DNA of 64,000 nucleotides. Origin: a virus. How positions within the stretch are numbered: the first letter of the stretch is position 1; each line of letters starts with the position of its first letter. Under the pieces are notes generated by a model. It did no database searches. It was not told the DNA's origin and worked only from the letters and a program-made list of their open reading frames with translations. Shown here piece after piece: positions 35,902 to 44,285 of this stretch. Made by a program: the position numbers and the translations under genes. The stretch spans positions 1-64,000 of IMG/VR virus record IMGVR_UViG_3300044632_001398; one strand, 5' to 3'.

Positions 35902-36694
35902 AAATAAAAATACTTTATGGACCTTTGGTTGTAGTTTTACCGCAGAATACGAACCAATTGATAATGTACATTCACCTTACGAAAACAATTACGATAGATA
36001 TAGAAATTGGAGAGGAGGAAATTTACCTCCGACATGGCCAAATATTATGGCTAAGTTTATGGATTATAATGTAATGAATTGTGCATTAGGAGGCTCATCT
36101 AACTATAATATTTTAATGCAGTTTTCAAATATATCACATTTAATAAAAAAAGATGATATCCTTATTTTTGGTTGGAGTAAATTAACAAGATTTATTGCGG
36201 CAAATTTCGTAGAGAATATTTTTAATAATGTTTTACCTGTAGGTTCAAATTATAATGATTTAGGGATGTCTCAAAACACAATTGACGAAATATTAGTAAA
36301 TAGGACACATAAAATATGGAAATATGAAGTTCATAGTTGGATTAGAATTATTAGTTCACTTTGTAAAAATGTGGGTGCGGAAGATTTTCATTGGTCTAGT
36401 GATGAAAAAGTTTTTAGTGCGGAGGACAATAATATAATAAATGACTCAAAATATATTGTAGTAAGAGATCCGGCGGCAATTGAAAGTACTATATTCGTAG
36501 ACAAACATAACATGATGTGGTATTTAACACATCAAGATCATTATGGTGGTATACAAAAAGGAAAAATAATGGACGAAACCAATTATGAAATAATGGACGG
36601 TCATATGGGTGAATTAGGACATCAGTTACAGGCGGAAATATTTTTTGAACATTTATTAGACCACAGTGAAATTTTAAAAAGAAAAAGATTATGA
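35894..36694 (+). CDS. SGNH-like protein (GCS variant)
   Basis: 266 residues. LWTFGCSFTAEYEPIDNVHS opens it; NCALGGSSNYNILMQFSN is block II; LIFGWSKLTRFIAANFV the middle strand. EILVNRTHKIWKYEVHSW is the shared segment, and the ending DGHMGELGHQLQAEIFFEHL supplies Asp and His. It overlaps the neighbours by 8 and 4 nt. Confidence 0.68.
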   Translation: MDKNKNTLWTFGCSFTAEYEPIDNVHSPYENNYDRYRNWRGGNLPPTWPNIMAKFMDYNVMNCALGGSSNYNILMQFSNISHLIKKDDILIFGWSKLTRFIAANFVENIFNNVLPVGSNYNDLGMSQNTIDEILVNRTHKIWKYEVHSWIRIISSLCKNVGAEDFHWSSDEKVFSAEDNNIINDSKYIVVRDPAAIESTIFVDKHNMMWYLTHQDHYGGIQKGKIMDETNYEIMDGHMGELGHQLQAEIFFEHLLDHSEILKRKRL

Positions 36695-37314
36695 GATTAA
36701 TATGTTTTGGGGATAGTTGGACTGCAGGACATGGAATTGAAACTGATGTAAAATATAAAGAAGAACCATTTCCTCATATGTTTATTCAAAAATTAAGAGA
36801 TATGAACTCATGGCCAAGATGGGTCTCGGATAAATTAAAATGTGAATATGTTAATTTAGGGGTATGTGGTTATGGAAACGAATATATTTTAAAAGATTTA
36901 AAAGAAACAATAGAAAATGGGTTTATCAATAAAGATGATATTGTTATTATAATGTTATCTTATCCATATCGTTATAAATCAAAAGATATCCATAATGTGA
37001 CTGAAATATATCTATTAATGGAAGAATTGTTAGAAGGATATAATCATTTTTACTTTAATTCTTTTTACCCATCGTTTAGGGAGGAGGATGTTGATACAAA
37101 AAAACTACCAGAGTATTTTATAAATCCCGATAGGTGTGTGTCTGATGTATTAAGAAAGTATGAAATAAAAAATGATATTAGTGTTTGGGAGTATGGGAGT
37201 AGAAGTGTGTGGAACGACGAAAAGAACTTTTACGAAGGAGATTATCATCCAAATTTAAAAGGTTATAAAATAATTGCCAAACACATATATGACGAAATTA
37301 AACGAAGAATCTAA
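36691..37314 (+). CDS. SGNH-like protein
   Basis: 207 residues. RLICFGDSWTAGHGIETD is a canonical GDS block I, NLGVCGYGNEYILKDLKE block II with Gly and Asn, and GDYHPNLKGYKIIAKHIYDE a complete D-x-H end. Of the five adjacent paralogues this keeps the most standard catalytic residues. The stop lies inside the next gene (26-nt overlap). Confidence 0.72.
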   Translation: MRLICFGDSWTAGHGIETDVKYKEEPFPHMFIQKLRDMNSWPRWVSDKLKCEYVNLGVCGYGNEYILKDLKETIENGFINKDDIVIIMLSYPYRYKSKDIHNVTEIYLLMEELLEGYNHFYFNSFYPSFREEDVDTKKLPEYFINPDRCVSDVLRKYEIKNDISVWEYGSRSVWNDEKNFYEGDYHPNLKGYKIIAKHIYDEIKRRI

Positions 37315-38023
37315 ATTAATTTGGGAACAATATTTGATTGAGGAATATGTCAAATATGTGGACTATATTCCAAGTATTTCAAAGGAAACAGACCATTATG
37401 CGGTTATAATTGAACCCAGAAATCATCCTGATTTACTTACAGTTATCAAATCAACTATGTTTCACTTAAACGAAACAAATTCACTCATAAAATGGGGACT
37501 ACAGATATTTTATGGTAATCAAAATGAAACTCAAGTACAAAATATATGTTCACTTATAAATAATGTTACTTGTGTTAATATGGATGTTGACAACCTAACA
37601 AACATTCAACATAGTGAATATATGGAAAGTGTAGATTTTTGGAGGAAAGTAAAGGGTAATAAGGCTTTAATTTTTCAAACAGATTCGTTATTATTAAGGA
37701 ACGGGATTGATGAGTTCTTAGAATACGATTATGTTGGTGCACCGTGGAGAAAACCTAAAGAGAATCAATGGGTTGGGAATGGTGGACTATCTCTGAGAAC
37801 TGTGAGTAAGATGGTAGAAATCTGTGAAAATAACCCTGTTACGGAACAGATTTGGGAGGATATTTATTTTATGAAACATATGAAGGGAGTCGGAGTTGCT
37901 GACATAGAAACCGCAATGAGATTTAGTATGGAGGATGTTTTTTCACCAAACCCCTTAGGAGTTCATAATCCGATAAGACACATAACACCAGAACAATTAA
38001 AAAAGGTTTTATATAAAAATTAA
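37289..38023 (+). CDS. DUF5672-family glycosyltransferase-like protein
   Basis: 244 residues from the ATG at 37289; the in-frame TTG at 37274 is unlikely. ALIFQTDSLLLRNGIDEFL, YDYVGAPWRKPKENQW and VGNGGLSLRTVSKMVEIC are the DUF5672 signature. These proteins are GT-A-like, found in bacteria and in phage or viral glycan loci. The Q-T-D-S segment takes the place of the DxD motif. Likely a hexosyltransferase; donor unknown. Confidence 0.75.
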   Translation: MTKLNEESKLIWEQYLIEEYVKYVDYIPSISKETDHYAVIIEPRNHPDLLTVIKSTMFHLNETNSLIKWGLQIFYGNQNETQVQNICSLINNVTCVNMDVDNLTNIQHSEYMESVDFWRKVKGNKALIFQTDSLLLRNGIDEFLEYDYVGAPWRKPKENQWVGNGGLSLRTVSKMVEICENNPVTEQIWEDIYFMKHMKGVGVADIETAMRFSMEDVFSPNPLGVHNPIRHITPEQLKKVLYKN

Positions 38024-38026
38024 GTA

Positions 38027-39694
38027 ATGTATATAATAGGAATTTCAGCACTGTACCACGATTCATCTGTATGTTTATTCAGAGATAACCAATTAATATT
38101 TGCATGTGAAGAGGAGAAGTTTACAGGTATTAAACATGATAATTCCTTTCCTGAAGAAGCCCTGAAATATATATACAAACAATACAAATTAACACCAAAA
38201 AATGTACAGGCAGTTTGTTATTATGAAGACCCTAAATTAAAATATAAAAGGGTGATGGATAACATCAAACCTCAATGGTTGAAGAACCCAATTTATTCTT
38301 TGAAATCTTATTTAAAAATTAAAAAGAACGTTAAAGAAATTGATGAAAGATTAAGAAAAATATCACAAAATGTATTTTACTCAACACATCATGAGGCACA
38401 TCTTTATTATTCCTATTATACTTCATCTTTTGATGAAGCGACTTGTTTATCAATTGATGGTGTTGGTGAGATAGATACACTTTCTTTGGGTTACGCTGAC
38501 TATAAAGGTATCAAATACGAACCATTAGCTGAGTACCCACATTCAATGGGTTTATTTTATTCAGCAATGACTTCTTTCTTAGGGTTTAGACCAAACGAGG
38601 GTGAGTATAAGATGATGGGGTTAGCTCCTTATGGTGATTATAAAGTTCATATAAAAAACGCAAGGAAACTAATGAATTTTACTGATGGAAAATTAACTTG
38701 TAATTTGGATGTATTTTGTTGGCATAAAACCGATAAAACTATGTTCAATGAAAAATTACCAGAACTATTATCGGTATCACAAAGATTACCTGAAGAAGAA
38801 ATAACACAAGACCATAAAGATTTAGCAGCTTCAATACAAAGAGTTTATGAAGAGGTATTGTTTGATGTGATGAAACACGTTAAAAAGAAAACTAAAAACA
38901 AAAATTTATGTTTAGGTGGTGGTTGCGCTTATAATGGTACCGCAAATGGTAAGATAGTAGAAAAAACACATTTTGAACATTTGTGGATACCACCTGCACC
39001 TTCTGATGCGGGATCTGCAATAGGTGCTGTTGTTCATTATTTAGTGAAAGAAAGAAAAGTAAGAAGTAAAATCACAAGAAACCCATTCTTGGGACCACAA
39101 TATTATTACGATGATATTAAAAAAGTAATTACACCGTATCACTACAAAAAATTTGAGTCAGAACGAAAATTAAAAGAATTTATTGCTCTTAGATTAAATG
39201 AAGGTAAAGTCGTTGGTTGGTATCAAGGACATATTGAGTTCGGTTCAAGAGCATTGGGTAATAGATCAATATTAGCAAACCCAACATTCCCTGACATGAA
39301 AGATAAAATTAATCGTGTTATTAAGAAAAGAGAAGGATTTAGACCTTTCGCACCTATGGTTATTAAAGACGAACAACACACATATTTTGATATGGTAGAT
39401 GACGTTCCTTATATGAACCAAGTGGTTAAGGTTAAAGAAGAATATAAAGATAAATTACCGGCGGTTACTCACGTTGATGGTAGTGCTAGAGTCCAAACTG
39501 TATATAAACATACCTTAATTTACGATTTACTATTAGAATTTAAAAAACTTAGTGGTTACCCAATTCTTTTGAATACGTCGTTTAACGTAAAAGATAAAAC
39601 AATGGTACTAACACCAAAAGATGCGGTGGAAACATACTTTGATACTGAGATGGATATTTTAGTTATGGGTAATTATGTAATGTATAAAAAATAA
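38027..39694 (+). CDS. Carbamoyltransferase (NodU/TobZ family)
   Basis: 555 residues. The N-terminal Carbam_trans_N part has YIIGISALYHDSSVCLF, FACEEEKFTGIKHDNSFP, the metal/active-site region STHHEAHLYYSYYTS, and GGGCAYNGTANGKI. The C-terminal YrdC-like part has GWYQGHIEFGSRALGNRSIL and GYPILLNTSFNVKDKTMV. The family transfers carbamoyl phosphate, via carbamoyl-AMP, to a sugar or antibiotic hydroxyl. In this locus, 3- or 6-O-carbamoylation of a glycan is plausible. Length is normal. Confidence 0.85.
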   Translation: MYIIGISALYHDSSVCLFRDNQLIFACEEEKFTGIKHDNSFPEEALKYIYKQYKLTPKNVQAVCYYEDPKLKYKRVMDNIKPQWLKNPIYSLKSYLKIKKNVKEIDERLRKISQNVFYSTHHEAHLYYSYYTSSFDEATCLSIDGVGEIDTLSLGYADYKGIKYEPLAEYPHSMGLFYSAMTSFLGFRPNEGEYKMMGLAPYGDYKVHIKNARKLMNFTDGKLTCNLDVFCWHKTDKTMFNEKLPELLSVSQRLPEEEITQDHKDLAASIQRVYEEVLFDVMKHVKKKTKNKNLCLGGGCAYNGTANGKIVEKTHFEHLWIPPAPSDAGSAIGAVVHYLVKERKVRSKITRNPFLGPQYYYDDIKKVITPYHYKKFESERKLKEFIALRLNEGKVVGWYQGHIEFGSRALGNRSILANPTFPDMKDKINRVIKKREGFRPFAPMVIKDEQHTYFDMVDDVPYMNQVVKVKEEYKDKLPAVTHVDGSARVQTVYKHTLIYDLLLEFKKLSGYPILLNTSFNVKDKTMVLTPKDAVETYFDTEMDILVMGNYVMYKK

Positions 39695-39699
39695 AAATT

Positions 39700-39816
39700 A
39701 TGAAAAAATTAATCAATTGGGTAAAGAAATACTTTGCCGATAAGAAAAGAAAGAAGGAATTTAAAAAGAAATTAGAAGAATTACGTAAAAGAGATCCATT
39801 TATTTACAATCATTAA
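39700..39816 (+). CDS. 38-residue basic phage microprotein
   Basis: MKKLINWVKKYFADKKRKK... ending KRDPFIYNH. It starts 5 nt after the carbamoyltransferase stop. It is a single amphipathic, strongly basic helix followed by a DPFIY tail. I recall very similar short proteins with an RKRDPFIY ending in environmental T4-like phages, so it is probably a real gene rather than a chance ORF. Function unknown. Confidence 0.65.
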   Translation: MKKLINWVKKYFADKKRKKEFKKKLEELRKRDPFIYNH

Positions 39817-39839
39817 TTTGTTTTTTGAAATTCTTTTTG

Positions 39840-39846
39840 TATATTA
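39840..39846 (+). promoter_or_regulatory. Candidate TATATTA promoter box
   Basis: TATATTA after ttctttttg, ending 4 nt before the ATG at 39851. Same layout as at 7978, 48585 and 55098. Confidence 0.35.
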
Positions 39847-39850
39847 AAGT

Positions 39851-40288
39851 ATGATATATTGGTTAACAGGACAACCTGCGGCAGGTAAAACAACATTGGC
39901 AACTTGGATTCAATCAAGTTTCCCTAATAAGTCTATAATTGTGGATGGTGATGATATTAGAGAGATATTCGTAAATAAAGACTATTCAGAGGAAGGAAGG
40001 AAGAAAAACATTGAAAAGGCTCAGATTTTGGCTAAGTTCCTTCATCATAAGGGTTATATTGTTATAGTATCGTTAGTTTCACCATACAGAGATCAAAGGG
40101 AAGAGTTTAAAAACGAAATGGGGGAAAACCTAAGGGAAATCTATGTACATACCACCCAAGATAGAGGACGTAATCATTTTCACGTTGAGGGGTATGAACC
40201 ACCTTTGGAAAACTATTTTGACTGCGACACTACCGATAGTAGTGAATATCACACATTTTTAGAATTAAGAAGAAAATTAAATATATAA
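39851..40288 (+). CDS. cysC: Adenylylsulfate (APS) kinase-like protein
   Basis: 145 residues. IYWLTGQPAAGKTTLATWI has the Walker A loop (GQPAAGKT), IIVDGDDIREIF the D-G-D-x-x-R APS kinase motif, and IVIVSLVSPYRDQREEF the 'S-P-Y-R-x-x-R' APS-binding part. The lid region (RNHFHVEGYEPPLENYF) departs from the common K-x-F-T-G-I-D form, and the protein is shorter than typical CysC (about 170-200). It would make PAPS, the sulfate donor that the two sulfotransferases at 44905 and 46942 need. Close packing with the next two genes supports one pathway. Confidence 0.78.
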   Translation: MIYWLTGQPAAGKTTLATWIQSSFPNKSIIVDGDDIREIFVNKDYSEEGRKKNIEKAQILAKFLHHKGYIVIVSLVSPYRDQREEFKNEMGENLREIYVHTTQDRGRNHFHVEGYEPPLENYFDCDTTDSSEYHTFLELRRKLNI

Positions 40289-40291
40289 TAT

Positions 40292-40654
40292 ATGAGTAAG
40301 AAATATGCGATGTATGTGGGTCGTTGGCAAAATTGGCATAAGGGTCACGAATGGTTAATTAACCAACAATTAGAAAAGGGTAAAGATGTGTGGGTAGCAA
40401 TTAGAAATGTTCCAACTGATGAAAATAACCCTAAAACTGCTCAAGAAGTGATGATGGAATTAGCGGGAGAACCGTTTTTTATGGAAAATTCACATAGAAT
40501 TAACATATCTATTATACCGGACATTGAAAGTATAAATTATGGTCGTGGAGTGGGTTATGATGTTATTTATCATGAACCACCACCTGAGGTAGAAGTAATA
40601 AGTGGAACTAAAATCCGTAATGGGGAAATGAATTCAGATGGTAGTAGAGCGTAA
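40292..40654 (+). CDS. Small nucleotidylyltransferase (cytidylyltransferase-like, HxGH)
   Basis: 120 residues. YAMYVGRWQNWHKGHEWLI carries the H-x-G-H motif and VEVISGTKIRNGEM the closing IS-x-T-x-IR motif, so it is a complete minimal HxGH nucleotidylyltransferase. The fold covers NMN adenylyltransferase, cytidylyltransferases and, more remotely, ATP sulfurylase. Because it lies 3 nt after an APS kinase and overlaps a DUF2061 gene, I suggest it may supply APS or another adenylylated precursor. Sequence alone cannot separate this from an NAD-salvage role. Confidence 0.7.
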   Translation: MSKKYAMYVGRWQNWHKGHEWLINQQLEKGKDVWVAIRNVPTDENNPKTAQEVMMELAGEPFFMENSHRINISIIPDIESINYGRGVGYDVIYHEPPPEVEVISGTKIRNGEMNSDGSRA

Positions 40655-40853
40655 ACGACATATAGCTAAAACCATTTCATATCGTATTGTAAGTACCCTA
40701 ATTGGGTTCATTATAATGTGGTGGGTAAGTGGATCGATTAAGGTTGGGGCGGCATTTGGGGTAGCGGAATTGATATATAAACCCATTCAATACTATCTAC
40801 ACGAAAGAATTTGGTATAAATGGATAAAATTTGGACTAAAAGATAAAAAATAA
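40638..40853 (+). CDS. DUF2061 membrane protein
   Basis: 71 residues. RHIAKTISYRIVSTLIGFII and GAAFGVAELIYKPIQYYLHE are the DUF2061 signature, with one clear membrane segment (about 17-32) and a second hydrophobic helix (about 34-52). The C-terminus is basic and ends FGLKDKK. From memory, DUF2061 genes often sit beside cysC/sulfate activation genes in bacteria. That fits this trio, although its exact role is unknown. It overlaps the nucleotidylyltransferase by 17 nt. Confidence 0.8.
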   Translation: MVVERKRHIAKTISYRIVSTLIGFIIMWWVSGSIKVGAAFGVAELIYKPIQYYLHERIWYKWIKFGLKDKK

Positions 40854-40854
40854 G

Positions 40855-40862
40855 TATTTATA
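40855..40862 (+). promoter_or_regulatory. Candidate late promoter TATTTATA
   Basis: TATTTATA starts 1 nt after the DUF2061 stop and ends 18 nt before the ATG at 40881. It would separate the enzyme trio from the following phage protein. Confidence 0.42.
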
Positions 40863-40880
40863 TAAAGAAACTAAAAAAAT

Positions 40881-42329
40881 ATGAAATCAGTATTAATTGC
40901 AAGTGATTTAATCAAAGATTTAAATGGTAATATAAAAGTAATTGAAACGAACACAAACGCGTCAGTATCTATAAATTGGAATTTATATGATTTTGCAAAT
41001 TTGCAAGATTTTATCCAATCTAATAATTTTACAGAAGTTAATGGTATCGTTCCTCAAGTGGATAAACCATTTTCGGCTAAAATAAAAGAAATATGTGATT
41101 CAATTGGGATAACCTACGTTGAACATATAACAGTTAATGGTTCGATAACCGTTCCATTTATTGAAGATAATGAATCTACATTAATTATTAGACTTTCATA
41201 TGACACCACTGCAGTAGTGGACGACCAATATTGTAGAGACAAATTTGCATTACAAAAAGTAATTCACAATGAATCATTTGGTGTAAAAACATATATTCCG
41301 GTAGAAGTGGATGGAGTTACAATAGATGATTTTACCGAAATGGAAGACTTTGTTTATACTAACGACATACCAAATTTTATTGTAAAAAGTAGATATCCAA
41401 ATTATGATAAAGAAGTATATCCAAAGTTATACAAAGTAGAAAATTTAACACAATTAAATGAATTAAAATCTACAATTGAATCGGATTATTATTTACAAGA
41501 ATTTATTCAATCGGAATTAATAGATGGTAGAAGAAACATTATTAGAAGTTTAGATTTATTATATGGTTCTAATTTGGATACATTAAATATAGGTGGTTAT
41601 ACTGTTTTAAACCAAATTGAAGAAACAATATGGAATAATACATGGGATGAGAATAATATGTTGGCCAAAAAAGATAGGCCAAAATATATAACACATACGG
41701 CAGGACATGACGATTCTTCACATGAATATGTTTATGATGTTGATCAGGATGTTGCAATGATGGATGGTAGTAGAAAAACATTTTATTCATTAATATTAGG
41801 TGATTCAATTAAATCATTACACATTCAAGGATTGGACTTAGATGAAAGTACATATCAATTACAATCATGGACTGGTACTTATTCGGATTTTATTGAAAAT
41901 TTCAGTATTATATCCTCAGCTGTTGTTGCTACCAGAGAATCTCAACCCGTATCTCAATTATTTATTAAAATAACAATGGATGATGGAACTGAGTGGGATG
42001 ATGTAAAACTTTCACCATTATTGGTTAAGGATGGTGATGTTATTAAATTTAAAAGAGTAAATGATATGGCTATTGGTGATGTTATTATCACATATAATTT
42101 TGAATCATCGGAAGTAGAATTAAAAACCATTCAAAATATGGAAATTATATTTAAAGAAAACCAAATATTGGGTTCTTTAGATGTTGAACCGGTGGATTTG
42201 TATCTACCTTTTGTATCTGCAAATTCAACAGTAATTCAACACAATCGATGCACCAAGGGATGTGCAAGTAATGCCTGTTTCGATTCTTTTGCATGTGGTA
42301 ATTGTAGTTTTTACGTTTGTAATAAATAA
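40881..42329 (+). CDS. ATP-grasp-like / Hint-like phage protein with Cys-rich C-terminal tail
   Basis: 482 residues. The first about 230 read like an ATP-grasp enzyme: NGNIKVIETNTNASVSINW, then QYCRDKFALQKVI, NFIVKSRYPNYDKEVY and YYLQEFIQSEL. Residues about 290-455 resemble a Hint/intein fold: MMDGSRKTFYSLILGDSIKS, LSPLLVKDGDVIKF with MAIGDVIIT, and a closing LDVEPVDLYLPF...VIQHN. The Hint N-terminal Cys/Ser nucleophile is not evident. After H454-N455 come 27 residues with six Cys (457, 461, 466, 472, 475, 480). I recall similar proteins in environmental phages annotated only as structural. If the Hint part is active, it could release the Cys-rich tail. Confidence 0.6.
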   Translation: MKSVLIASDLIKDLNGNIKVIETNTNASVSINWNLYDFANLQDFIQSNNFTEVNGIVPQVDKPFSAKIKEICDSIGITYVEHITVNGSITVPFIEDNESTLIIRLSYDTTAVVDDQYCRDKFALQKVIHNESFGVKTYIPVEVDGVTIDDFTEMEDFVYTNDIPNFIVKSRYPNYDKEVYPKLYKVENLTQLNELKSTIESDYYLQEFIQSELIDGRRNIIRSLDLLYGSNLDTLNIGGYTVLNQIEETIWNNTWDENNMLAKKDRPKYITHTAGHDDSSHEYVYDVDQDVAMMDGSRKTFYSLILGDSIKSLHIQGLDLDESTYQLQSWTGTYSDFIENFSIISSAVVATRESQPVSQLFIKITMDDGTEWDDVKLSPLLVKDGDVIKFKRVNDMAIGDVIITYNFESSEVELKTIQNMEIIFKENQILGSLDVEPVDLYLPFVSANSTVIQHNRCTKGCASNACFDSFACGNCSFYVCNK

Positions 42330-42351
42330 AAAATAATTAAAAATAAAAAAT

Positions 42352-42465
42352 ATGGCACTTTTAGATAAAGAACAAATAGAATTAACAGTTGCAACAAAAT
42401 TGCAAATTTCATCAGTTATTACAAGTATGGTAACTCTTATTAAGAGTGATATATTAAGTTCATAA
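42352..42465 (+). CDS. 37-residue hypothetical protein
   Basis: MALLDKEQIELTVATKLQI...DILSS, 22 nt after the preceding stop, with the A-rich, SD-less start context used by neighbouring genes. It is predicted to be one amphipathic or hydrophobic helix. No family recognised. Its location after the Cys-rich-tail protein suggests co-transcription. Too short for certainty. Confidence 0.45.
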   Translation: MALLDKEQIELTVATKLQISSVITSMVTLIKSDILSS

Positions 42466-42493
42466 AATATTTGGTAAAACCAATTATTTTTAA

Positions 42494-42499
42494 TATATT
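42494..42499 (+). promoter_or_regulatory. Candidate TATATT promoter box
   Basis: TATATT (then C) after a T-rich stretch, 6 nt before the ATG at 42506, similar to the TATATTA boxes elsewhere. It is a weaker match. Confidence 0.28.
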
Positions 42500-42505
42500 C
42501 GTTAT

Positions 42506-42805
42506 ATGCCAATAGACGTAAAAGAAATTACCAAAGCTTGGATAGATTCTTACTTTGGAACAATCGAACAAAAAAACAGAGCAAACGATAGAAATGAAAT
42601 CTGTCAACAATGCCCATCTTTAAAAGAATTTTTTAAACAACGCAAAAACATTTCCGTTCAACAATGTGGTGAATGTGGGTGTCCTATTTCTAAAAAAATA
42701 TGGTCATATAAATTTAATCCTTGCCCATTAGGTAAATGGGAAGATGTTGATAAAAAACACAAAAATCTATTTGATACTGAATTGAAAACTAAAAATACGA
42801 TTTAA
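42506..42805 (+). CDS. Small zinc-binding phage protein
   Basis: 99 residues. A Cys set CQQCPSLKEFF, then QQCGECGCPISKK and NPCPLGKWEDVD gives six or seven cysteines in CxxC...CxxCxC...C spacing, as in a zinc ribbon. Similar short proteins with a C-P-x-G-K-W ending occur in many environmental phages. Function not known. It is adjacent to the SET gene with no gap. Confidence 0.7.
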   Translation: MPIDVKEITKAWIDSYFGTIEQKNRANDRNEICQQCPSLKEFFKQRKNISVQQCGECGCPISKKIWSYKFNPCPLGKWEDVDKKHKNLFDTELKTKNTI

Positions 42806-43171
42806 ATGAATGTTATAAATACAAACCCAAAACTATATATTAAATACATCGATAATATAAAGGGATTTGGTGTTTTTACTAATCAAAAAATTAAAAAGGG
42901 TGAATTAATTGAACAATGTTATTCCCTTTGTATTGATACTACGGTTAAAGGGTTTGATGCATATTGGTTTAGGTATAGAGGAGATAGTACATTGTTACCA
43001 CTTGGATTTGGTACGATTTATAATCATAGTAATACTCCAAATACTATATGGAAAATTATTGATGAAAACAAAAGAATTATAAACTTTTATGCAATTGATG
43101 ATATTGATATAGATTGTGAACTTTGTCATAATTACGGACCAGGGTATTTAAAACATATCCAATTAATATGA
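42806..43171 (+). CDS. SET-domain protein (putative lysine methyltransferase)
   Basis: 121 residues, the size of a minimal viral SET domain. YIKYIDNIKGFGVFTNQKI with KKGELIEQC is the N-terminal SET strand set. GFGTIYNHSNTPNTIW gives the N-H-S-x-x-P-N motif. FYAIDDIDIDCELCHNYG gives the E-L-x-x-x-Y-G motif with the catalytic Tyr. SET enzymes methylate protein lysines; the target could be a host or virion protein. ATGA overlap leads into an oxygenase gene. Confidence 0.8.
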   Translation: MNVINTNPKLYIKYIDNIKGFGVFTNQKIKKGELIEQCYSLCIDTTVKGFDAYWFRYRGDSTLLPLGFGTIYNHSNTPNTIWKIIDENKRIINFYAIDDIDIDCELCHNYGPGYLKHIQLI

Positions 43172-43701
43172 TTTATCAAAAAAAAATATTTTCTAAAGAG
43201 GAATGTGATATAATATTACAATTATCTGACACATTGGAATTTAGAGATGGAAAAACTAGATATAGTAAAGATAATATGCATGCCGACTTTGATGAATACT
43301 GGGTTTCGGATAATGAAAATGCTATATGGTTTATGGATAGAATAAAAGTGTTTGCCGAAAAAGAATTAAAAGTAAAATTAAAAAAGTTAAAATCCGATGT
43401 TGCAATTCTAAAATATAAAGAAGGACAGGGTATTGATATGCATATAGATTATAATCCCAAAAATGTGGATGTTAGAATGTATACTGTTGGTGTAATGCTG
43501 AATACCGAATGGGAAGGAGGTGAATTTTTTATAAAGGATGTATCTAATGGAGAAGAAACGATGCTAATCAAAGAAATAGGAAATACATATATTTTTGATG
43601 CATTTTCTCCTCATATAGTTAATAAAGTAACAAAGGGAGTAAGATGTGTATTGATTACTCATATATTAAATTCAGAAATTAAAAAAACAGATTTAATATG
43701 A
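43168..43701 (+). CDS. 2OG-Fe(II) oxygenase, prolyl-4-hydroxylase-like
   Basis: 177 residues. MIYQKKIFSKEECDIIL is the P4H-type N-terminus. GIDMHIDYNPKNVDVRMYTV carries H-x-D (about 92-94), EWEGGEFFIKD the central strand, and FSPHIVNKVTKGVRCVLITH the distal His with the 2OG-binding Arg. It should hydroxylate a protein or sugar carbon. The first 41 bp are almost identical to the start of the next gene, pointing to recent duplication or conversion. Confidence 0.82.
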   Translation: MIYQKKIFSKEECDIILQLSDTLEFRDGKTRYSKDNMHADFDEYWVSDNENAIWFMDRIKVFAEKELKVKLKKLKSDVAILKYKEGQGIDMHIDYNPKNVDVRMYTVGVMLNTEWEGGEFFIKDVSNGEETMLIKEIGNTYIFDAFSPHIVNKVTKGVRCVLITHILNSEIKKTDLI

Positions 43702-44285
43702 TTTATCAAGAAAAAATATTTTCTAAAGAGGAATGTGAAAGAATATTATCATATACCAACATATATACTGATTTAGTGTTTAGAAGTAAAGAACCAAATA
43801 TTGATTTTGAAAAAAGAAGGGTAGAGCATATTACAAAACACACTAATGGTAAAAATATCGGAAAATTTTTTAATGTTTGGGATATTCGTCATGATGAAGA
43901 AACACATTGGATGTTTGAAAAAATAATAAAATGGTTTTCTAATGTTTCAAAAATAGAACACAATTCAGATGGGTGGCCTGGCGGTTGTTCATTACATAAA
44001 TACTCAAAGGGGGACTCATTTCAAAAACATATAGATTTAAATCAATCTTTCCCAGATAGAAGATGGAATTTAGGTATTCAATTAAACGACTCATATACTG
44101 GTGGTGAATATATATGTTATGATAATAACGATAATAAGATAATATTAAGTAAAGAAATTGGAACAGCAATAGCTTATAATTCTACAACTGAACATGAAAT
44201 AACGGAAATATTATCTGGTGAAAGGTGGTCTATTGTAATGCCAATAAGTAATAAAGTAATTTTAGAAAAAAAATCAATAATATGA
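43698..44285 (+). CDS. 2OG-Fe(II) oxygenase, prolyl-4-hydroxylase-like
   Basis: 195 residues. MIYQEKIFSKEECERIL is shared with the upstream gene. SFQKHIDLNQSFPDRRWNLG has H-x-D near 111, SYTGGEYICYDN the middle strand, and STTEHEITEILSGERWSIVM the distal His and Arg. It diverges strongly from its neighbour after the N-terminus, so substrates probably differ. ATGA overlaps on both sides. Confidence 0.82.
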   Translation: MIYQEKIFSKEECERILSYTNIYTDLVFRSKEPNIDFEKRRVEHITKHTNGKNIGKFFNVWDIRHDEETHWMFEKIIKWFSNVSKIEHNSDGWPGGCSLHKYSKGDSFQKHIDLNQSFPDRRWNLGIQLNDSYTGGEYICYDNNDNKIILSKEIGTAIAYNSTTEHEITEILSGERWSIVMPISNKVILEKKSII

